A stretch of 64,000 bases of DNA from Cyclobacteriaceae bacterium (GTDB taxonomy: Bacteria; Bacteroidota; Bacteroidia; Cytophagales; Cyclobacteriaceae), in contig JAEUUI010000006.1 in NCBI GenBank assembly GCA_016786585.1, positions 248,001 through 312,000 of the forward strand. The letters are read 5' to 3'. Below are positions 1 to 9,481 of the stretch, in pieces (the stretch's first letter is position 1; the number at the start of each line of letters is the position of its first letter). The position numbers and the translations under genes were made by a program. A model generated the notes under the pieces. That model was given only the letters and a program-made list of their open reading frames with translations. It made no database searches and was not told the DNA's origin.

Positions 1-162
1 ATCGTTTTCTAAAACCTGCATCTCGTTTCTTTAAGGGATACGAATGTATGGGTAATAAAACTGACAACCAAACGAATGTTAGGTAGTTGTTGAAATGGTA
101 ACAGATTCGCAAAAAGGTGTAGCAAGAAAAGCACTACTTTTAGGCTCTTTTTCCAGAATCAA

Positions 163-1473
163 ATGAAAATAGCGGTAATCGGTACGGGATACGTAGGATT
201 GGTGTCGGGCACCTGTTATGCAGAAACGGGTAACACGGTTACTTGTGTCGACATTGACGAGCGAAAGGTAAAACGCCTTCAACAAGGTGAAATCCCGATT
301 TTCGAACGCGGCCTTGAGGAGATTTTTGAAAGAAACGTGAAGCAGGAACGCCTGTTTTTTACAACCAGCCTGGCGGAAGGAATTAAAGATGCGAAGATCA
401 TCATGCTCGCGTTGCCAACGCCTCCGGGTGGAGATGGCGCGGCCGACTTAAAATACGTTTTAGGGGTAGCTGAACAAATCGGGCCGCTACTGACTGACTA
501 CACCGTAATCGTTAATAAAAGCACCGTGCCAGTCGGAACAGCAGAGCTTGTTCGCGAGAAAGTTTTAAAAGGAGCAAAGGTTGAGTTTGATGTTGTTTCA
601 AACCCCGAGTTCTTACGCGAAGGATTAGCGGTTGAAGATTTCATGAAACCCGAACGCGTTATCATCGGTACACAATCGCAGCGGGCTGCAAAGATCATGG
701 AAAATCTCTACGCCCCGTTTACACGCCAGGGTAATCCATTGATCTTTATGGACGAGCGCTCTTCGGAACTTACCAAGTATGCAGCGAATGCGTTCCTTGC
801 CACGAAGATTACCTTCATGAATGAGATTGCAAACCTGTGTGAAAAGCTTGGCGCGGATGTCGACCTGATCCGTAAGGGAATGGGAACCGACAGCAGGATT
901 GGTAAACGTTTTTTGTTTGCCGGTATCGGGTTTGGCGGAAGTTGTTTTCCGAAAGATGTACAGGCGCTGGTAAAGTCATCGCAGGATGTGCAATACAATT
1001 TTGAAATTTTGAATGCCGTGATGTCGGTAAACGGAAAGCAAAAGACGAAGCTTATCGGCAGCATGAAAAAATACTTCGGTTCGCTGAAAGGAAAGACCAT
1101 TGCCATATGGGGACTTGCTTTTAAACCGGAAACAGATGATATCCGCGAGGCTTCATCGCTTTACAATATCCAGGAGCTCTTAAACGAAGGGGCAAATGTT
1201 CAGGTGCACGACCCTGAAGCATCTGAAAACGTAAAAGCAATTTACGGGGATCGCATTCAATACTTCGATAATCAATACGATGTTATGAGCGGGGCAGATG
1301 GCTTACTCATCGCGACAGAATGGTCTGTTTACAGAAGTCCGGACTTCGACAAGATGAAAAAACTGATGAAAAACCCCGTGATTTTCGATGGCCGGAATCT
1401 CTATGGGCTCGAGAATATTGCTGAACTTGGGTTCACTTATTTTAGTATTGGCCGAAAAATGATTAAAAAGTAA
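163..1473 (+). CDS. ugd: UDP-glucose 6-dehydrogenase
   Basis: It oxidises UDP-glucose to UDP-glucuronate with two NAD+, supplying uronic acid for envelope or exopolysaccharide synthesis in the cytoplasm. The 436 residues open directly with the Rossmann motif GTGYVG (residues 8-13). The central dimerisation domain carries the catalytic cysteine in GFGGSCFPKD (Cys261), and a C-terminal UDP-binding Rossmann half follows (IWGLAFKPETDDIR around 345). The length is normal for the family. It is first in a tight run: two bases separate its stop from rfbB. The ATG at 163 is immediately followed by the nucleotide-binding strand, so no earlier start is needed. The assignment to this enzyme family is firm; a UDP-ManNAc dehydrogenase is less likely given the strongly Ugd-like sequence. 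Confidence 0.95.
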   Translation: MKIAVIGTGYVGLVSGTCYAETGNTVTCVDIDERKVKRLQQGEIPIFERGLEEIFERNVKQERLFFTTSLAEGIKDAKIIMLALPTPPGGDGAADLKYVLGVAEQIGPLLTDYTVIVNKSTVPVGTAELVREKVLKGAKVEFDVVSNPEFLREGLAVEDFMKPERVIIGTQSQRAAKIMENLYAPFTRQGNPLIFMDERSSELTKYAANAFLATKITFMNEIANLCEKLGADVDLIRKGMGTDSRIGKRFLFAGIGFGGSCFPKDVQALVKSSQDVQYNFEILNAVMSVNGKQKTKLIGSMKKYFGSLKGKTIAIWGLAFKPETDDIREASSLYNIQELLNEGANVQVHDPEASENVKAIYGDRIQYFDNQYDVMSGADGLLIATEWSVYRSPDFDKMKKLMKNPVIFDGRNLYGLENIAELGFTYFSIGRKMIKK

Positions 1474-1475
1474 GC

Positions 1476-2528
1476 ATGGGGAAAAATATCTTAATTACCG
1501 GGGGTGCCGGGTTTATCGGCTCGCAAGTGGTTCGGCTTTTTGTGACCAAATATCCGGAATACACCATTGTTAACTACGATAAACTCACGTACGCGGGCAA
1601 CCTGGAGAATCTTCGCGATGTTGAGAAAAAGCCAAACTATCATTTTGTAAAAGGCGACATTCTGGATGTTGAACTCGCGCTGAACACGATAAAAAAATAT
1701 AACATCGATGGCATTATTCACCTGGCTGCTGAATCGCATGTCGACCGTTCAATTCATAACCCCGATGAGTTTGCCGTAACCAACATTATCGGAACCATCC
1801 GTTTGTTAAAAGCAGCTCAAACTGCGTGGACCGACAACTATGCCGGCAAGATGTTCTATCACATCTCAACCGATGAAGTGTATGGTTCAATTGCAACCGG
1901 ATATTTTACAGAAACAACTTCGCTTGATCCGCGTTCGCCCTACTCGGCTTCTAAAGCAAGCAGCGATCATTTTGTGCTGGCGTTCAACAACACGTACGGA
2001 CTGCCTGCTATGATCAGCCGTTGCTCGAACAACTACGGACCGTATCACTTTCCTGAAAAATTGATCCCGTTAATGATCAATAACATCGTTAACAACAAAC
2101 CGCTTCCGGTTTATGGTAAAGGCGAGAACGTTCGTGATTGGTTATACGTGGAAGATCATGCCCGTGCAATCGATGCAATCTTTCACAAAGGAAAATCGGG
2201 AGAGATCTACAACATTGGCGGTAACAATGAGTGGACAAACATTGATGTGGTTAAGTTGCTATGCCGCATCATGGACAAAAAACTAGGGCGTGAAGAAGGC
2301 ACTTCTTCCAAGCTGATCACATTCGTAAAAGACCGTCCCGGCCACGATTTGCGGTATGCAATAAACCCGTCAAAAACGATCAGCGAAACAGGCTGGCGTC
2401 CGGAAACCGCATTTGAAGACGGTATCGAAAAAACCGTGGATTGGTACCTGAACAACGAAAATTGGCTCAAAAACGTAACTTCTGGGGCATATTTGCAATA
2501 TTACACCACCATGTACGCTAACCGATGA
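1476..2528 (+). CDS. rfbB: dTDP-glucose 4,6-dehydratase
   Basis: It converts dTDP-glucose to dTDP-4-keto-6-deoxyglucose, the branch point to dTDP-rhamnose and other deoxysugars. It is a 350-residue extended short-chain dehydrogenase: GGAGFIGS at 9-16 binds NAD+, the T-D-E triad lies at 132-134, and the catalytic YSASK is at 156-160. The length is typical. It begins two bases after ugd, and its last codon overlaps the rfbA start in an ATGA, which suggests translational coupling. The later rhamnose genes rfbC and rfbD are absent from the window, so the final sugar cannot be told from here. Confidence 0.96.
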   Translation: MGKNILITGGAGFIGSQVVRLFVTKYPEYTIVNYDKLTYAGNLENLRDVEKKPNYHFVKGDILDVELALNTIKKYNIDGIIHLAAESHVDRSIHNPDEFAVTNIIGTIRLLKAAQTAWTDNYAGKMFYHISTDEVYGSIATGYFTETTSLDPRSPYSASKASSDHFVLAFNNTYGLPAMISRCSNNYGPYHFPEKLIPLMINNIVNNKPLPVYGKGENVRDWLYVEDHARAIDAIFHKGKSGEIYNIGGNNEWTNIDVVKLLCRIMDKKLGREEGTSSKLITFVKDRPGHDLRYAINPSKTISETGWRPETAFEDGIEKTVDWYLNNENWLKNVTSGAYLQYYTTMYANR

Positions 2529-3394
2529 AGGGAATCATTCTAGCCGGAGGCTCAGGCACACGTTTACATCCGCTCACGCTGGCGGTAAGCAAGCAGCTCA
2601 TGCCTGTTTATGATAAGCCAATGATTTATTACCCGCTGTCGGTGCTGATGATGGCCGGTATTCGGGAAATTTTGGTGATCTCAACTCCTCAGGACCTTCC
2701 CCTGTTTAAAAAACTTTTAGGTGATGGCAAGCAACTCGGCTGCGAGTTTTCGTACGCTGAACAGCCGAAGCCGGAAGGTCTCGCGCAAGCGTTTATCATC
2801 GGGGAGAAATTTATCGGTACCGACGGTGTTGCATTAATTCTGGGTGACAATATTTTTTACGGATCAGGGTTGAGTAACGTACTGGAATCATCGGTTGACC
2901 CGGATGGCGGAGTTGTATTTGCGTATCACGTTAATGATCCCGAACGATATGGAGTTGTTGAGTTCGACAGCAACATGAAAGCAATTTCCATTGAAGAAAA
3001 ACCAAAGGCACCGAAATCAAACTACGCAGTGCCCGGACTTTACTTCTACGACAACGAAGTAGTGGCGATCTCAAAAGCACTAAAACCAAGTCCGCGCGGA
3101 GAACTTGAGATCACTGATGTCAACAACGCGTATCTGAAAAAAGACAAGCTTAAAGTTGCTGCGATGGACAGGGGAACGGCATGGCTGGATACCGGAACAT
3201 TTGATTCGCTCATGCAGGCTGCAAATTTTGTGCATGTAATCGAGCAACGCCAGGGATTAAAGATCGGCTGCATCGAAGAAGTTGCTTATCGCATGGGTTT
3301 TATTAATGAGCAACAGTTATTGACACTGGCAAAACCGTTAGAGAAAAGTGGCTACGGTCAGTATCTCAAAAATCTTCCAGACTACTATTCGTAG
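2525..3394 (+). CDS. rfbA: glucose-1-phosphate thymidylyltransferase
   Basis: It makes dTDP-glucose from dTTP and glucose 1-phosphate, feeding the dehydratase encoded just upstream. The 289-residue protein starts with the nucleotidyltransferase signature [11 protein letters not shown] (residues 8-18) and keeps the LGDNIFYG and EITDVN blocks of RmlA enzymes. It overlaps rfbB by four bases. Its 3' end overlaps the convergent M28 gene by ten bases, so the two stop codons sit inside one another's reading frame. The gene order (nucleotidyltransferase after the dehydratase) is the reverse of the pathway order, which is common. Confidence 0.96.
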   Translation: MKGIILAGGSGTRLHPLTLAVSKQLMPVYDKPMIYYPLSVLMMAGIREILVISTPQDLPLFKKLLGDGKQLGCEFSYAEQPKPEGLAQAFIIGEKFIGTDGVALILGDNIFYGSGLSNVLESSVDPDGGVVFAYHVNDPERYGVVEFDSNMKAISIEEKPKAPKSNYAVPGLYFYDNEVVAISKALKPSPRGELEITDVNNAYLKKDKLKVAAMDRGTAWLDTGTFDSLMQAANFVHVIEQRQGLKIGCIEEVAYRMGFINEQQLLTLAKPLEKSGYGQYLKNLPDYYS

Positions 3395-4365
3395 TAAATT
3401 ACCTGTAGTACAGTTTGTCCCACAACGCTCAGCGTTTCCTTGCTGATGATGCTCATGTTATCTTTTTGGCTGTGATGGAAATCGCCAAAGCTTCCGCCCT
3501 CATCGAAGCTAACGATATCGATCATCGGGATTTTTGCATTCAGATTTACAAACACGTGGTCGTCAAGAATGCCTCCGTCTTTCACATTTACAAACGTATT
3601 GGAGTAGCCGAGTTTTGCTGCCGTTTTCCAAACCTTATCGACAATGCTGGGTGCATACTCAAGCGAGTAGGATTCGAACGCAAAGCGTGAACCCTTTGCA
3701 CCCACCATGTCTAAAAGAATTCCATAGTATGCTGAGTAGTTAGGAATGTGTTTGTTGTTCGACCAATGCTGCGAACCTAAACACCACCACGCCTTAAGAT
3801 TTGCCGGCAGCGGAGGCTGTTCCATACCATGCTTCTCGCCCCAGTCCTCACCATCAAACAAAATAATATCGATCCCTGCGTCAGTTGGTTGCTGGCGAAG
3901 ATTGCGGGCAATTTCAAGCAGAACCCCTGCCCCGCTTGCTCCGTCATTTGCGCCATCGAATGTTGCGGTCGGTTTCTCTTTGTCTTTGTCGGAAAACGGG
4001 CGAGTGTCCCAATGGGCAGCGAGTAAAATTCTTTTCTTCTTTTCAGGATTGAACGAAGCAATGATGTTTCGCAGGTTAACCCGTTTGTTATCGAACGTAG
4101 TTGCGGTAAACTCCTGAACTTTTACAGCTGCTCCGTATGTTTTGAATTGAGCGATCAGAAAGTCACCTGCATTTTTATGTGCTATTGTGTTGGGAATGCG
4201 CGGCCCGAAATCAACTTGTTTCTGAACAAAGTAATACGCTGAATCGGCATTAAAGGTCGGGACGTTAACAACTTTCGCAGGTTCGCTGGAGGTTGTTGCC
4301 GGCTTGTCTTTTCCGCAGCTGATGAGCCCGGCAATTCCAATCAACAAGAATATTCTAACGCGCAT
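3385..4365 (-). CDS. Lipoprotein M28 enzyme, probable type II glutaminyl cyclase
   Basis: The best reading is a periplasm-facing glutaminyl-peptide cyclotransferase, converting N-terminal Gln of exported proteins to pyroglutamate. The start is set at 4365 because it yields a clean lipoprotein signal (hydrophobic run, then LISC, lipidated Cys17). The 326-residue product has the [10 protein letters not shown] block seen in animal-type cyclases, then M28 metal-site segments AAHWD (His118, Asp120), GANDGASG (Asp141), DGED (Glu173/Asp174) and a C-terminal FHHSQKDN. M28 aminopeptidases share the metal site, so activity is inferred from the cyclase-like flanks. The thirteen Gln+1 exported proteins in this window supply a ready substrate pool. 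It lies convergent with rfbA (ten-base overlap) and divergent from rimP. Confidence 0.8.
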   Translation of the reverse strand: MRVRIFLLIGIAGLISCGKDKPATTSSEPAKVVNVPTFNADSAYYFVQKQVDFGPRIPNTIAHKNAGDFLIAQFKTYGAAVKVQEFTATTFDNKRVNLRNIIASFNPEKKKRILLAAHWDTRPFSDKDKEKPTATFDGANDGASGAGVLLEIARNLRQQPTDAGIDIILFDGEDWGEKHGMEQPPLPANLKAWWCLGSQHWSNNKHIPNYSAYYGILLDMVGAKGSRFAFESYSLEYAPSIVDKVWKTAAKLGYSNTFVNVKDGGILDDHVFVNLNAKIPMIDIVSFDEGGSFGDFHHSQKDNMSIISKETLSVVGQTVLQVIYYE

Positions 4366-4383
4366 AAAATCCGTGATTTTGCC

Positions 4384-4416
4384 CAAATAAACGGCAATAT
4401 TTTGTGATAACGCAAA
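4384..4416 (-). promoter_or_regulatory. Possible promoter of the M28 cyclase gene
   Basis: Read on the minus strand, TTTATTTG (4391-4384) matches the Bacteroidota -7 consensus TAnnTTTG at all but one fixed position. It lies 21 bases downstream of TTTG (4416-4413). It would drive the M28 gene from about 15-20 bases upstream of its ATG. It overlaps the opposite-facing rimP promoter, so the two may compete for sigma factor. One mismatch makes this tentative. Confidence 0.35.
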
Positions 4417-4431
4417 ATTGACTTATTTTTG
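4401..4431 (+). promoter_or_regulatory. Promoter of the rimP-nusA-infB operon
   Basis: TTTG at 4401-4404 is followed after 19 bases by TATTTTTG at 4424-4431. This matches the Bacteroidota housekeeping promoter (TTTG, 19-21 bases, TAnnTTTG). Transcription would begin near 4437, giving a leader of about 70 bases that contains the hairpin at 4457-4478. Confidence 0.7.
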
Positions 4432-4456
4432 TGCCACTTATACGAGTTTAATCAGT

Positions 4457-4478
4457 AGAGGGGACACAAGTCCCCTCT
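4457..4478 (+). promoter_or_regulatory. rimP leader hairpin
   Basis: A perfect nine-base-pair stem (AGAGGGGAC with GTCCCCTCT) closes a four-base ACAA loop and is followed by TTTTGTTTT. It lies between the promoter and the rimP ATG, 30 bases before the start. A stem plus T-tract at this place resembles an attenuator or intrinsic terminator. Leader hairpins upstream of rimP are known in other bacteria. The operon encodes NusA, which acts on such hairpins, so autoregulation is an attractive inference. Confidence 0.7.
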
Positions 4479-4507
4479 TTTGTTTTCGTTCCGGATTCGT
4501 AGGATTT

Positions 4508-4981
4508 ATGGATTTAAAAGATTTAACAACAGAAATTAAAACGCTGGCGCAGTCTTTACTGAAAGACGAGTCGTATTTCGTGGTAGACGTTGTTGCTTCT
4601 TTTAAAGGTAATCCCGGAAAGGTGCTGGTTATTGTGGATGGCGATAAGGGTATTGGCATTGATGATTGTGCCGACCTGAGCCGCGATCTGTCAAAAGCGC
4701 TGGATGAAACTAATCTGATCGCGGGTGCCTTCAACCTGGAAGTTTCCACTCCGGGACTGGACCAGCCGCTTAAACTCAAGCGTCAGTATGTTAAAAACAT
4801 CGGACGCAATGTGCGCGTGCGGCAGGCCGACAAAACAGAAGAAGGCAAGCTTACCGCGGTAGATGAATCCGGTATTCAGCTTACGCAAACCATCGGATCA
4901 GGCAAAAAGAAAGAAGAGAAGACCATAGAAATTCCTTTTGATAAAATAGATAAAACAATCGTGTTGGTATCATTTAAATAA
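4508..4981 (+). CDS. rimP: Ribosome maturation factor RimP
   Basis: RimP assists late assembly of the 30S ribosomal subunit. The product is 157 residues, the usual size, with the N-terminal alpha/beta domain ending in LEVSTPGLDQPL, the family's conserved block, and a C-terminal SH3-like barrel. The open frame continues 90 bases upstream, but that stretch crosses the leader hairpin and is not protein-like; the ATG at 4508 gives the normal RimP N-terminus. It heads the conserved rimP-nusA-infB operon, seven bases before nusA. Confidence 0.94.
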   Translation: MDLKDLTTEIKTLAQSLLKDESYFVVDVVASFKGNPGKVLVIVDGDKGIGIDDCADLSRDLSKALDETNLIAGAFNLEVSTPGLDQPLKLKRQYVKNIGRNVRVRQADKTEEGKLTAVDESGIQLTQTIGSGKKKEEKTIEIPFDKIDKTIVLVSFK

Positions 4982-4988
4982 TACAGTG

Positions 4989-6239
4989 ATGGACGCTAGT
5001 ACACTCATCGAGTCGTTTGCAGATTTTGCAAAACAGAAAAACATCGATCGCCCAACGATGATCAGAATCCTGGAAGATGTATTCCGGAACATGATCCGTA
5101 AAAAATATGAGACTGATGACAATTTCGACATTATCGTGAATGCTGACAAGGGTGACCTTGAAATCTGGCGCTTCCGCGAGATCGTGGATGACGACTCGGA
5201 AGATATTTGGGATCACGACAAGATTGCGCTTTCAGAAGCGAAAAGGATCGAGCCGGATTTTGAAGTAGGTGAGGAAGTTGCAGAACAAGTATACCTGGAA
5301 GATTTTGGTCGCAGGGCAGTAACAACAGCGCGTCAAACGCTGATGCAGAAAGTAAAAGATCTTGAGAAAGATATCATCTACCAGAAATACAAAGACCTGG
5401 TGGGAGAGATCATCACAGCAGAAGTTTATCAGATTCTTGGAAAAGAAGTATTGCTGATTGATGCAGAAGGAAACGAGATTTCAATTCCGCGCGGTGAGCA
5501 GATTCCAAAAGACCGGTATCGCAAAGGCGAAAATGTACGCGCGATCGTTCATAAAGTGGAAATGGTGAACGGAAATCCGAAAATTATCCTTTCGCGTACA
5601 TCGCCTGTGTTTATCGAGCGTTTGTTCGAGCAGGAGGTGCCGGAAGTTTATGACGGACTGATCACGATCAAGAAAGCGGTTCGTGAACCGGGTGAGCGTG
5701 CAAAAGTTGCCGTTGAATCGTATGACGACCGGATCGATCCGGTAGGAGCTTGCGTGGGTATGAAGGGTTCACGCATTCATGCGATCGTTCGCGAATTGCA
5801 GAACGAAAACATTGATGTTATCAACTACACTGATAACCTCGATCTGTTTGTGCAGCGTGCATTAAGCCCTGCGAAAATTTCGAGCATCAAGGTTGATAAG
5901 GATAACAACCGCATCATGGTTTACCTGAAACCCGACCAGGTTTCACTGGCTATTGGTAAAGGTGGATTGAATATTAAGCTGGCAAGCCGGTTGGTGGGTT
6001 ACGAAATCGATGTGTTCCGCGAAATCGATGGTGCACAGGAGGAGGACGTTGATCTTGACGAGTTTTCAGATGAAATCGAAAGCTGGGTTATCGATGAGTT
6101 GAAGCGCATCGGACTCGACACAGCGAAAAGTGTATTGGCTCTGAACAAAGAAGAGCTGGTTAGACGTACGGATCTTGAAGAAGAAACCGTAGAAACTGTT
6201 CACAACATTCTTAAGAAGGAGTTTGAACAGGAAGGGTAA
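4989..6239 (+). CDS. nusA: Transcription termination/antitermination protein NusA
   Basis: NusA binds RNA polymerase and nascent RNA, modulating pausing, termination and antitermination. The 416 residues show the N-terminal polymerase-binding domain, an S1 domain (GEIITAEVYQI onward, about 135-200), and two KH domains. The KH motifs are VGMKGSRI (about 255) and IGKGGLNI (about 320). A short acidic C-terminal helix-hairpin region ends it. The single C-terminal domain fits the Bacteroidota form of about 410-420 residues. A GTG lies directly before the ATG; the ATG at 4989 is preferred. Confidence 0.96.
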   Translation: MDASTLIESFADFAKQKNIDRPTMIRILEDVFRNMIRKKYETDDNFDIIVNADKGDLEIWRFREIVDDDSEDIWDHDKIALSEAKRIEPDFEVGEEVAEQVYLEDFGRRAVTTARQTLMQKVKDLEKDIIYQKYKDLVGEIITAEVYQILGKEVLLIDAEGNEISIPRGEQIPKDRYRKGENVRAIVHKVEMVNGNPKIILSRTSPVFIERLFEQEVPEVYDGLITIKKAVREPGERAKVAVESYDDRIDPVGACVGMKGSRIHAIVRELQNENIDVINYTDNLDLFVQRALSPAKISSIKVDKDNNRIMVYLKPDQVSLAIGKGGLNIKLASRLVGYEIDVFREIDGAQEEDVDLDEFSDEIESWVIDELKRIGLDTAKSVLALNKEELVRRTDLEEETVETVHNILKKEFEQEG

Positions 6240-6287
6240 TGAATTTATAACTTTTTAAGTCCTTAAAAAGGGCGATATTTGAAGCAA

Positions 6288-8945
6288 ATGGCAGAAATCA
6301 GGTTAAGTCAGGCGGCACGGAAACTCAACGTAGGTAAAGACACCATCCTGGAGTTTTTATCCAAAAAAGGCCATGAGGTTGAAAACAACCCCAACGCTAA
6401 ACTTACGCCCGAACAGTTCGCCCTGCTATCGAAAGAGTACGCATCCTCCGCTACGGAAAAGCTTGAAGCTTCCGGGCTGACGATTGGTACCAAGCATGTG
6501 GAGAACCCTGCAGTGGAGGCGGAGAAAGAGGCGAAACGTCAGGCGGAAGAAGAAGCAGGTCTGTTGATTAAAAATCTCGTAGCAAAAGAGCAGCCTAAAA
6601 AGGAGAAAGAGAAGGTCGAACAGAAGCCTGAAAAGGTCGAAACCGAGCGCCCGGTGCTGGATGGCATCAAGGTGTTAGGCAAGATTGATCTCGAGAAGAA
6701 AGAGCCTGCGAAGAAAAAGAAGGAACCTGTTCCGGAACCGGAAGAAAAACCGGTTGTTGAAAAGAAACCGCCTGTGGTAGAAGAACCAAAGGTTGAAGAA
6801 AAGCCTGAACAGGAATTGATCAAGGCGAAAGCCGATAAGCTGAAAGGTCTTAACATTCTTGACAAGATCGATCTTCCAACCGAACGCAAGAAAGAATCAC
6901 CTGCGGGAAGTTCTGATCAGAAAGGGCGAGCTGATGGACAGAAACGTCCGCGCAAGCGACTGCCTGCCCAAACCCAGGGACAAAACAATAATCTCCGGCA
7001 GGGTGGAGGTAAAAAACCTTTACCGCCACGCACCCAGAAAGCTGAACCAACCGAGAAAGAAATTCAGGAACAGATCCGCGCAACCCTAGCAAAACTGAGC
7101 GGTGGTGGCAAGAAGGGAGGCGGTTCCAAATACAGAAGAGAGAAACGACAGGCAAACTCCGATGCGGATGACGAAAGAATGCTTCAGGAGCAGGCTGACT
7201 CAAAAGTGCTGAAACTGACCGAATTTATTTCGGCTAACGATTTGGCATCGCTGATGAATGTTTCGGTGAATGATGTAATCTCAACCTGTTTAAGCCTGGG
7301 TATGTTCGTGTCGATCAACCAGCGTCTTGATGCAGAAGCGATTACGGTAATTGCCGACGAATTCGGATACGAAGTGCAGTTCATTTCTGCGGAAGAAGAT
7401 GAGGTAATTGAAGAAGAGGATGCAGAAGAAGATCTGACACCGCGCGCTCCGATTGTTACCATCATGGGTCACGTTGACCATGGTAAAACATCGTTACTCG
7501 ATTACATTCGTAAAACAAAAGTTACCGCATCAGAAGCGGGTGGTATCACCCAGCACATCGGTGCATATGATGTAACAACCAAAAAAGGAAACAAGATTGC
7601 CTTCCTCGATACACCGGGTCACGAAGCGTTTACCGCGATGCGTGCACGGGGTGCAAAACTGACGGATATCGCGATCATCGTGGTTGCGGCTGACGATGAC
7701 GTGATGCCACAAACGAAGGAAGCGATCAATCACGCGCAGGTTGCGGGGGTTCCGATCGTTATTGCGATTAACAAAATTGATAAGCCGGGTGCTAACCCTG
7801 ACAAAGTGCGCGAATCACTTTCGAAGATCAACGTGCTTGTAGAAGAGTGGGGTGGTAAGTATCAAAGCCAGGAAATTTCTGCAAAGACAGGACAAGGCAT
7901 TGAAGACCTGCTTGAAAAAGTATTGCTCGAAGCTGAGTTGTTGAACCTAAAAGCAAACCCTGAAAAGGCTGCTGTGGGTTCGATCATCGAAGCTTCGCTA
8001 GACAAAGGCCGTGGTTATGTAGCCACCATGATGGTGCAAACCGGAACCTTGCGCATTGGCGACATCGTTGTTGCCGGTGCGAACTACGGACGCGTTAAGG
8101 CGATGTTTGATGATACCGGTAAGCGCATTAACGAAGCTGGTCCGTCAACACCGGTGCAGATGCTTGGCCTTGATGGAGCTCCTCAGGCAGGTGAAAAAAT
8201 TGTCGTGATGGAATCTGACCGTGAAGCGCGCGAACTTGCCGCCAAGCGTGGTCAAATCCTGCGTGAGCAGAGCATCCGCACGAAGAAACACATTACGCTG
8301 GATGAAATCGGAAGACGTCTTGCGGTGGGTAACTTCAAGCAACTGAACGTGATTGTAAAAGGTGACGTTGACGGTTCAGTGGAAGCATTGTCTGACTCGT
8401 TATTGAAATTGTCGACCGAGAAAGTGGCTGTGAGCATTATTCACAAAGGTGTTGGTCAGATTTCAGAATCTGATGTATTGCTCGCGTCAGCATCCGATGC
8501 GATTATTGTCGGCTTCCAGGTTCGTCCATCGTCTGCAGCACGCAAGGTTGCGGAAAACGAAGAAATTGAAATCCGCCTCTACTCGATCATCTACGATGCG
8601 ATCAACGAAGTGAAGGCTGCGATGGAAGGTATGCTCGAGAAGGAGATGGAAGAAGTGATCGTGGGTAACGCTGAGGTTCGCGAGGTATTCAAGATTTCGA
8701 AAGTGGGTACAGTAGCAGGCTGTATGGTTACAGACGGTTACATCAAGCGTAACAACCCGATCCGTTTGATCCGTGAAGGTATCGTTGTATACTCTGGTGA
8801 AATGACTGCCCTGAAACGCTTTAAAGACGATGTAAGCGAAGTTAAGTCAGGTTTCGATTGTGGTATCAGCATCAAGAACTTTGCCGATATCAAGGAAGGC
8901 GATGTGATCGAAAGCTATGAGACCCGCGAGGTGAAAGCCAAGTAA
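6288..8945 (+). CDS. infB: Translation initiation factor IF-2
   Basis: IF-2 is the GTPase that delivers fMet-tRNA to the 30S subunit. The 885-residue product starts with an IF2-N helix ([20 protein letters not shown]). Next comes about 250 residues of lysine-, glutamate- and proline-rich linker, a second IF2-N module (about 305-355), then the G domain with GHVDHGKT at 394-401, DTPGHEAF and NKID. Domains II-IV follow. A TTG nine bases upstream keeps the frame, but ATG 6288 is the normal start. The linker holds a repeated phrase (see findings). The gene is last in the operon and is followed by a strong terminator. Confidence 0.96.
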   Translation: MAEIRLSQAARKLNVGKDTILEFLSKKGHEVENNPNAKLTPEQFALLSKEYASSATEKLEASGLTIGTKHVENPAVEAEKEAKRQAEEEAGLLIKNLVAKEQPKKEKEKVEQKPEKVETERPVLDGIKVLGKIDLEKKEPAKKKKEPVPEPEEKPVVEKKPPVVEEPKVEEKPEQELIKAKADKLKGLNILDKIDLPTERKKESPAGSSDQKGRADGQKRPRKRLPAQTQGQNNNLRQGGGKKPLPPRTQKAEPTEKEIQEQIRATLAKLSGGGKKGGGSKYRREKRQANSDADDERMLQEQADSKVLKLTEFISANDLASLMNVSVNDVISTCLSLGMFVSINQRLDAEAITVIADEFGYEVQFISAEEDEVIEEEDAEEDLTPRAPIVTIMGHVDHGKTSLLDYIRKTKVTASEAGGITQHIGAYDVTTKKGNKIAFLDTPGHEAFTAMRARGAKLTDIAIIVVAADDDVMPQTKEAINHAQVAGVPIVIAINKIDKPGANPDKVRESLSKINVLVEEWGGKYQSQEISAKTGQGIEDLLEKVLLEAELLNLKANPEKAAVGSIIEASLDKGRGYVATMMVQTGTLRIGDIVVAGANYGRVKAMFDDTGKRINEAGPSTPVQMLGLDGAPQAGEKIVVMESDREARELAAKRGQILREQSIRTKKHITLDEIGRRLAVGNFKQLNVIVKGDVDGSVEALSDSLLKLSTEKVAVSIIHKGVGQISESDVLLASASDAIIVGFQVRPSSAARKVAENEEIEIRLYSIIYDAINEVKAAMEGMLEKEMEEVIVGNAEVREVFKISKVGTVAGCMVTDGYIKRNNPIRLIREGIVVYSGEMTALKRFKDDVSEVKSGFDCGISIKNFADIKEGDVIESYETREVKAK

Positions 8946-8968
8946 GAAGTTTAGTTTAAGTGAATAAA

Positions 8969-9003
8969 AAAACCCTGACAATTCTGTCAGGGTTTTGTTT
9001 TTT
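8969..9003 (+). terminator. Terminator of the rimP-nusA-infB operon
   Basis: AAAACCCTGACA and TGTCAGGGTTTT form a perfect twelve-base-pair stem around a four-base ATTC loop, followed by GTTTTTT. It sits 23 bases after the infB stop. The A-rich 5' flank also makes it usable for the convergent gene at 9029-9472. Confidence 0.9.
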
Positions 9004-9028
9004 ACGGGAAGCTGTTGAAGCGTTGGTG

Positions 9029-9472
9029 TTAGTACCCTTTAGCTTTTATTTTTGCCTGAACCTTTTCAGCGATTTTCATCCCCCATGTCTGACCGGCCGT
9101 CATCGATTCCTGTGTAATGGCAGGAGTTTCTTTTGCAAGCTTTTTACCAGCAGGTGATTCGTAAAATTTGATAAGTTCGTTCAGATCACCTTCGGTTAAA
9201 TGTTTTTCATAGGTCGGTGCGAGCAGTTCTACTAAATCATCCAGCGAAGTGGTTGAAAATTCCTTTTCAAACTCAGTCCAAACATCCTCCGGAACAGAGG
9301 TATACATACCTTTAAATTGATTCATCATACTTCCGATGGCTACCTGAAATGTTTCGATGCTGCCGTTTGCCTGAAGAAATTTCTTTAATGTAGCAGGGTA
9401 AGTTTTGCTCTTTGTTTGCGCTTGTGCTACTGTACAAGCCAGCACGAGAAAAGCGATTAAGATTTTTTTCAT
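9029..9472 (-). CDS. Exported DUF2059 protein
   Basis: A 147-residue exported protein of unknown function. The N-terminus is a signal peptide cleaved after AQA, leaving Gln at +1. The rest is helical and contains the DUF2059 core (LTEGDLNELIKFYESPAGKKLAKETPAI, in which the ELIKFYESPAGKK segment is diagnostic). DUF2059 proteins are periplasmic and generally uncharacterised. It starts nine bases after lemA, so the two are probably co-transcribed, and it ends at the bidirectional terminator after infB. Confidence 0.85.
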   Translation of the reverse strand: MKKILIAFLVLACTVAQAQTKSKTYPATLKKFLQANGSIETFQVAIGSMMNQFKGMYTSVPEDVWTEFEKEFSTTSLDDLVELLAPTYEKHLTEGDLNELIKFYESPAGKKLAKETPAITQESMTAGQTWGMKIAEKVQAKIKAKGY

Positions 9473-9481
9473 ATCAATCAG

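Noticed and set aside
1-162. The first 162 bases as a gene or regulatory element
   Set aside because: No frame, tRNA or hairpin could be supported. A minus-strand frame at 79-285 overlaps ugd and is a shadow.
3746-4117. Open frame of 123 codons on the plus strand
   Set aside because: It is antisense to the M28 enzyme, which has complete conserved motifs. No start signal or protein pattern was seen.
4418-4507. Longer RimP start
   Set aside because: The added residues are encoded by the promoter and leader hairpin, and the normal RimP N-terminus begins at 4508.
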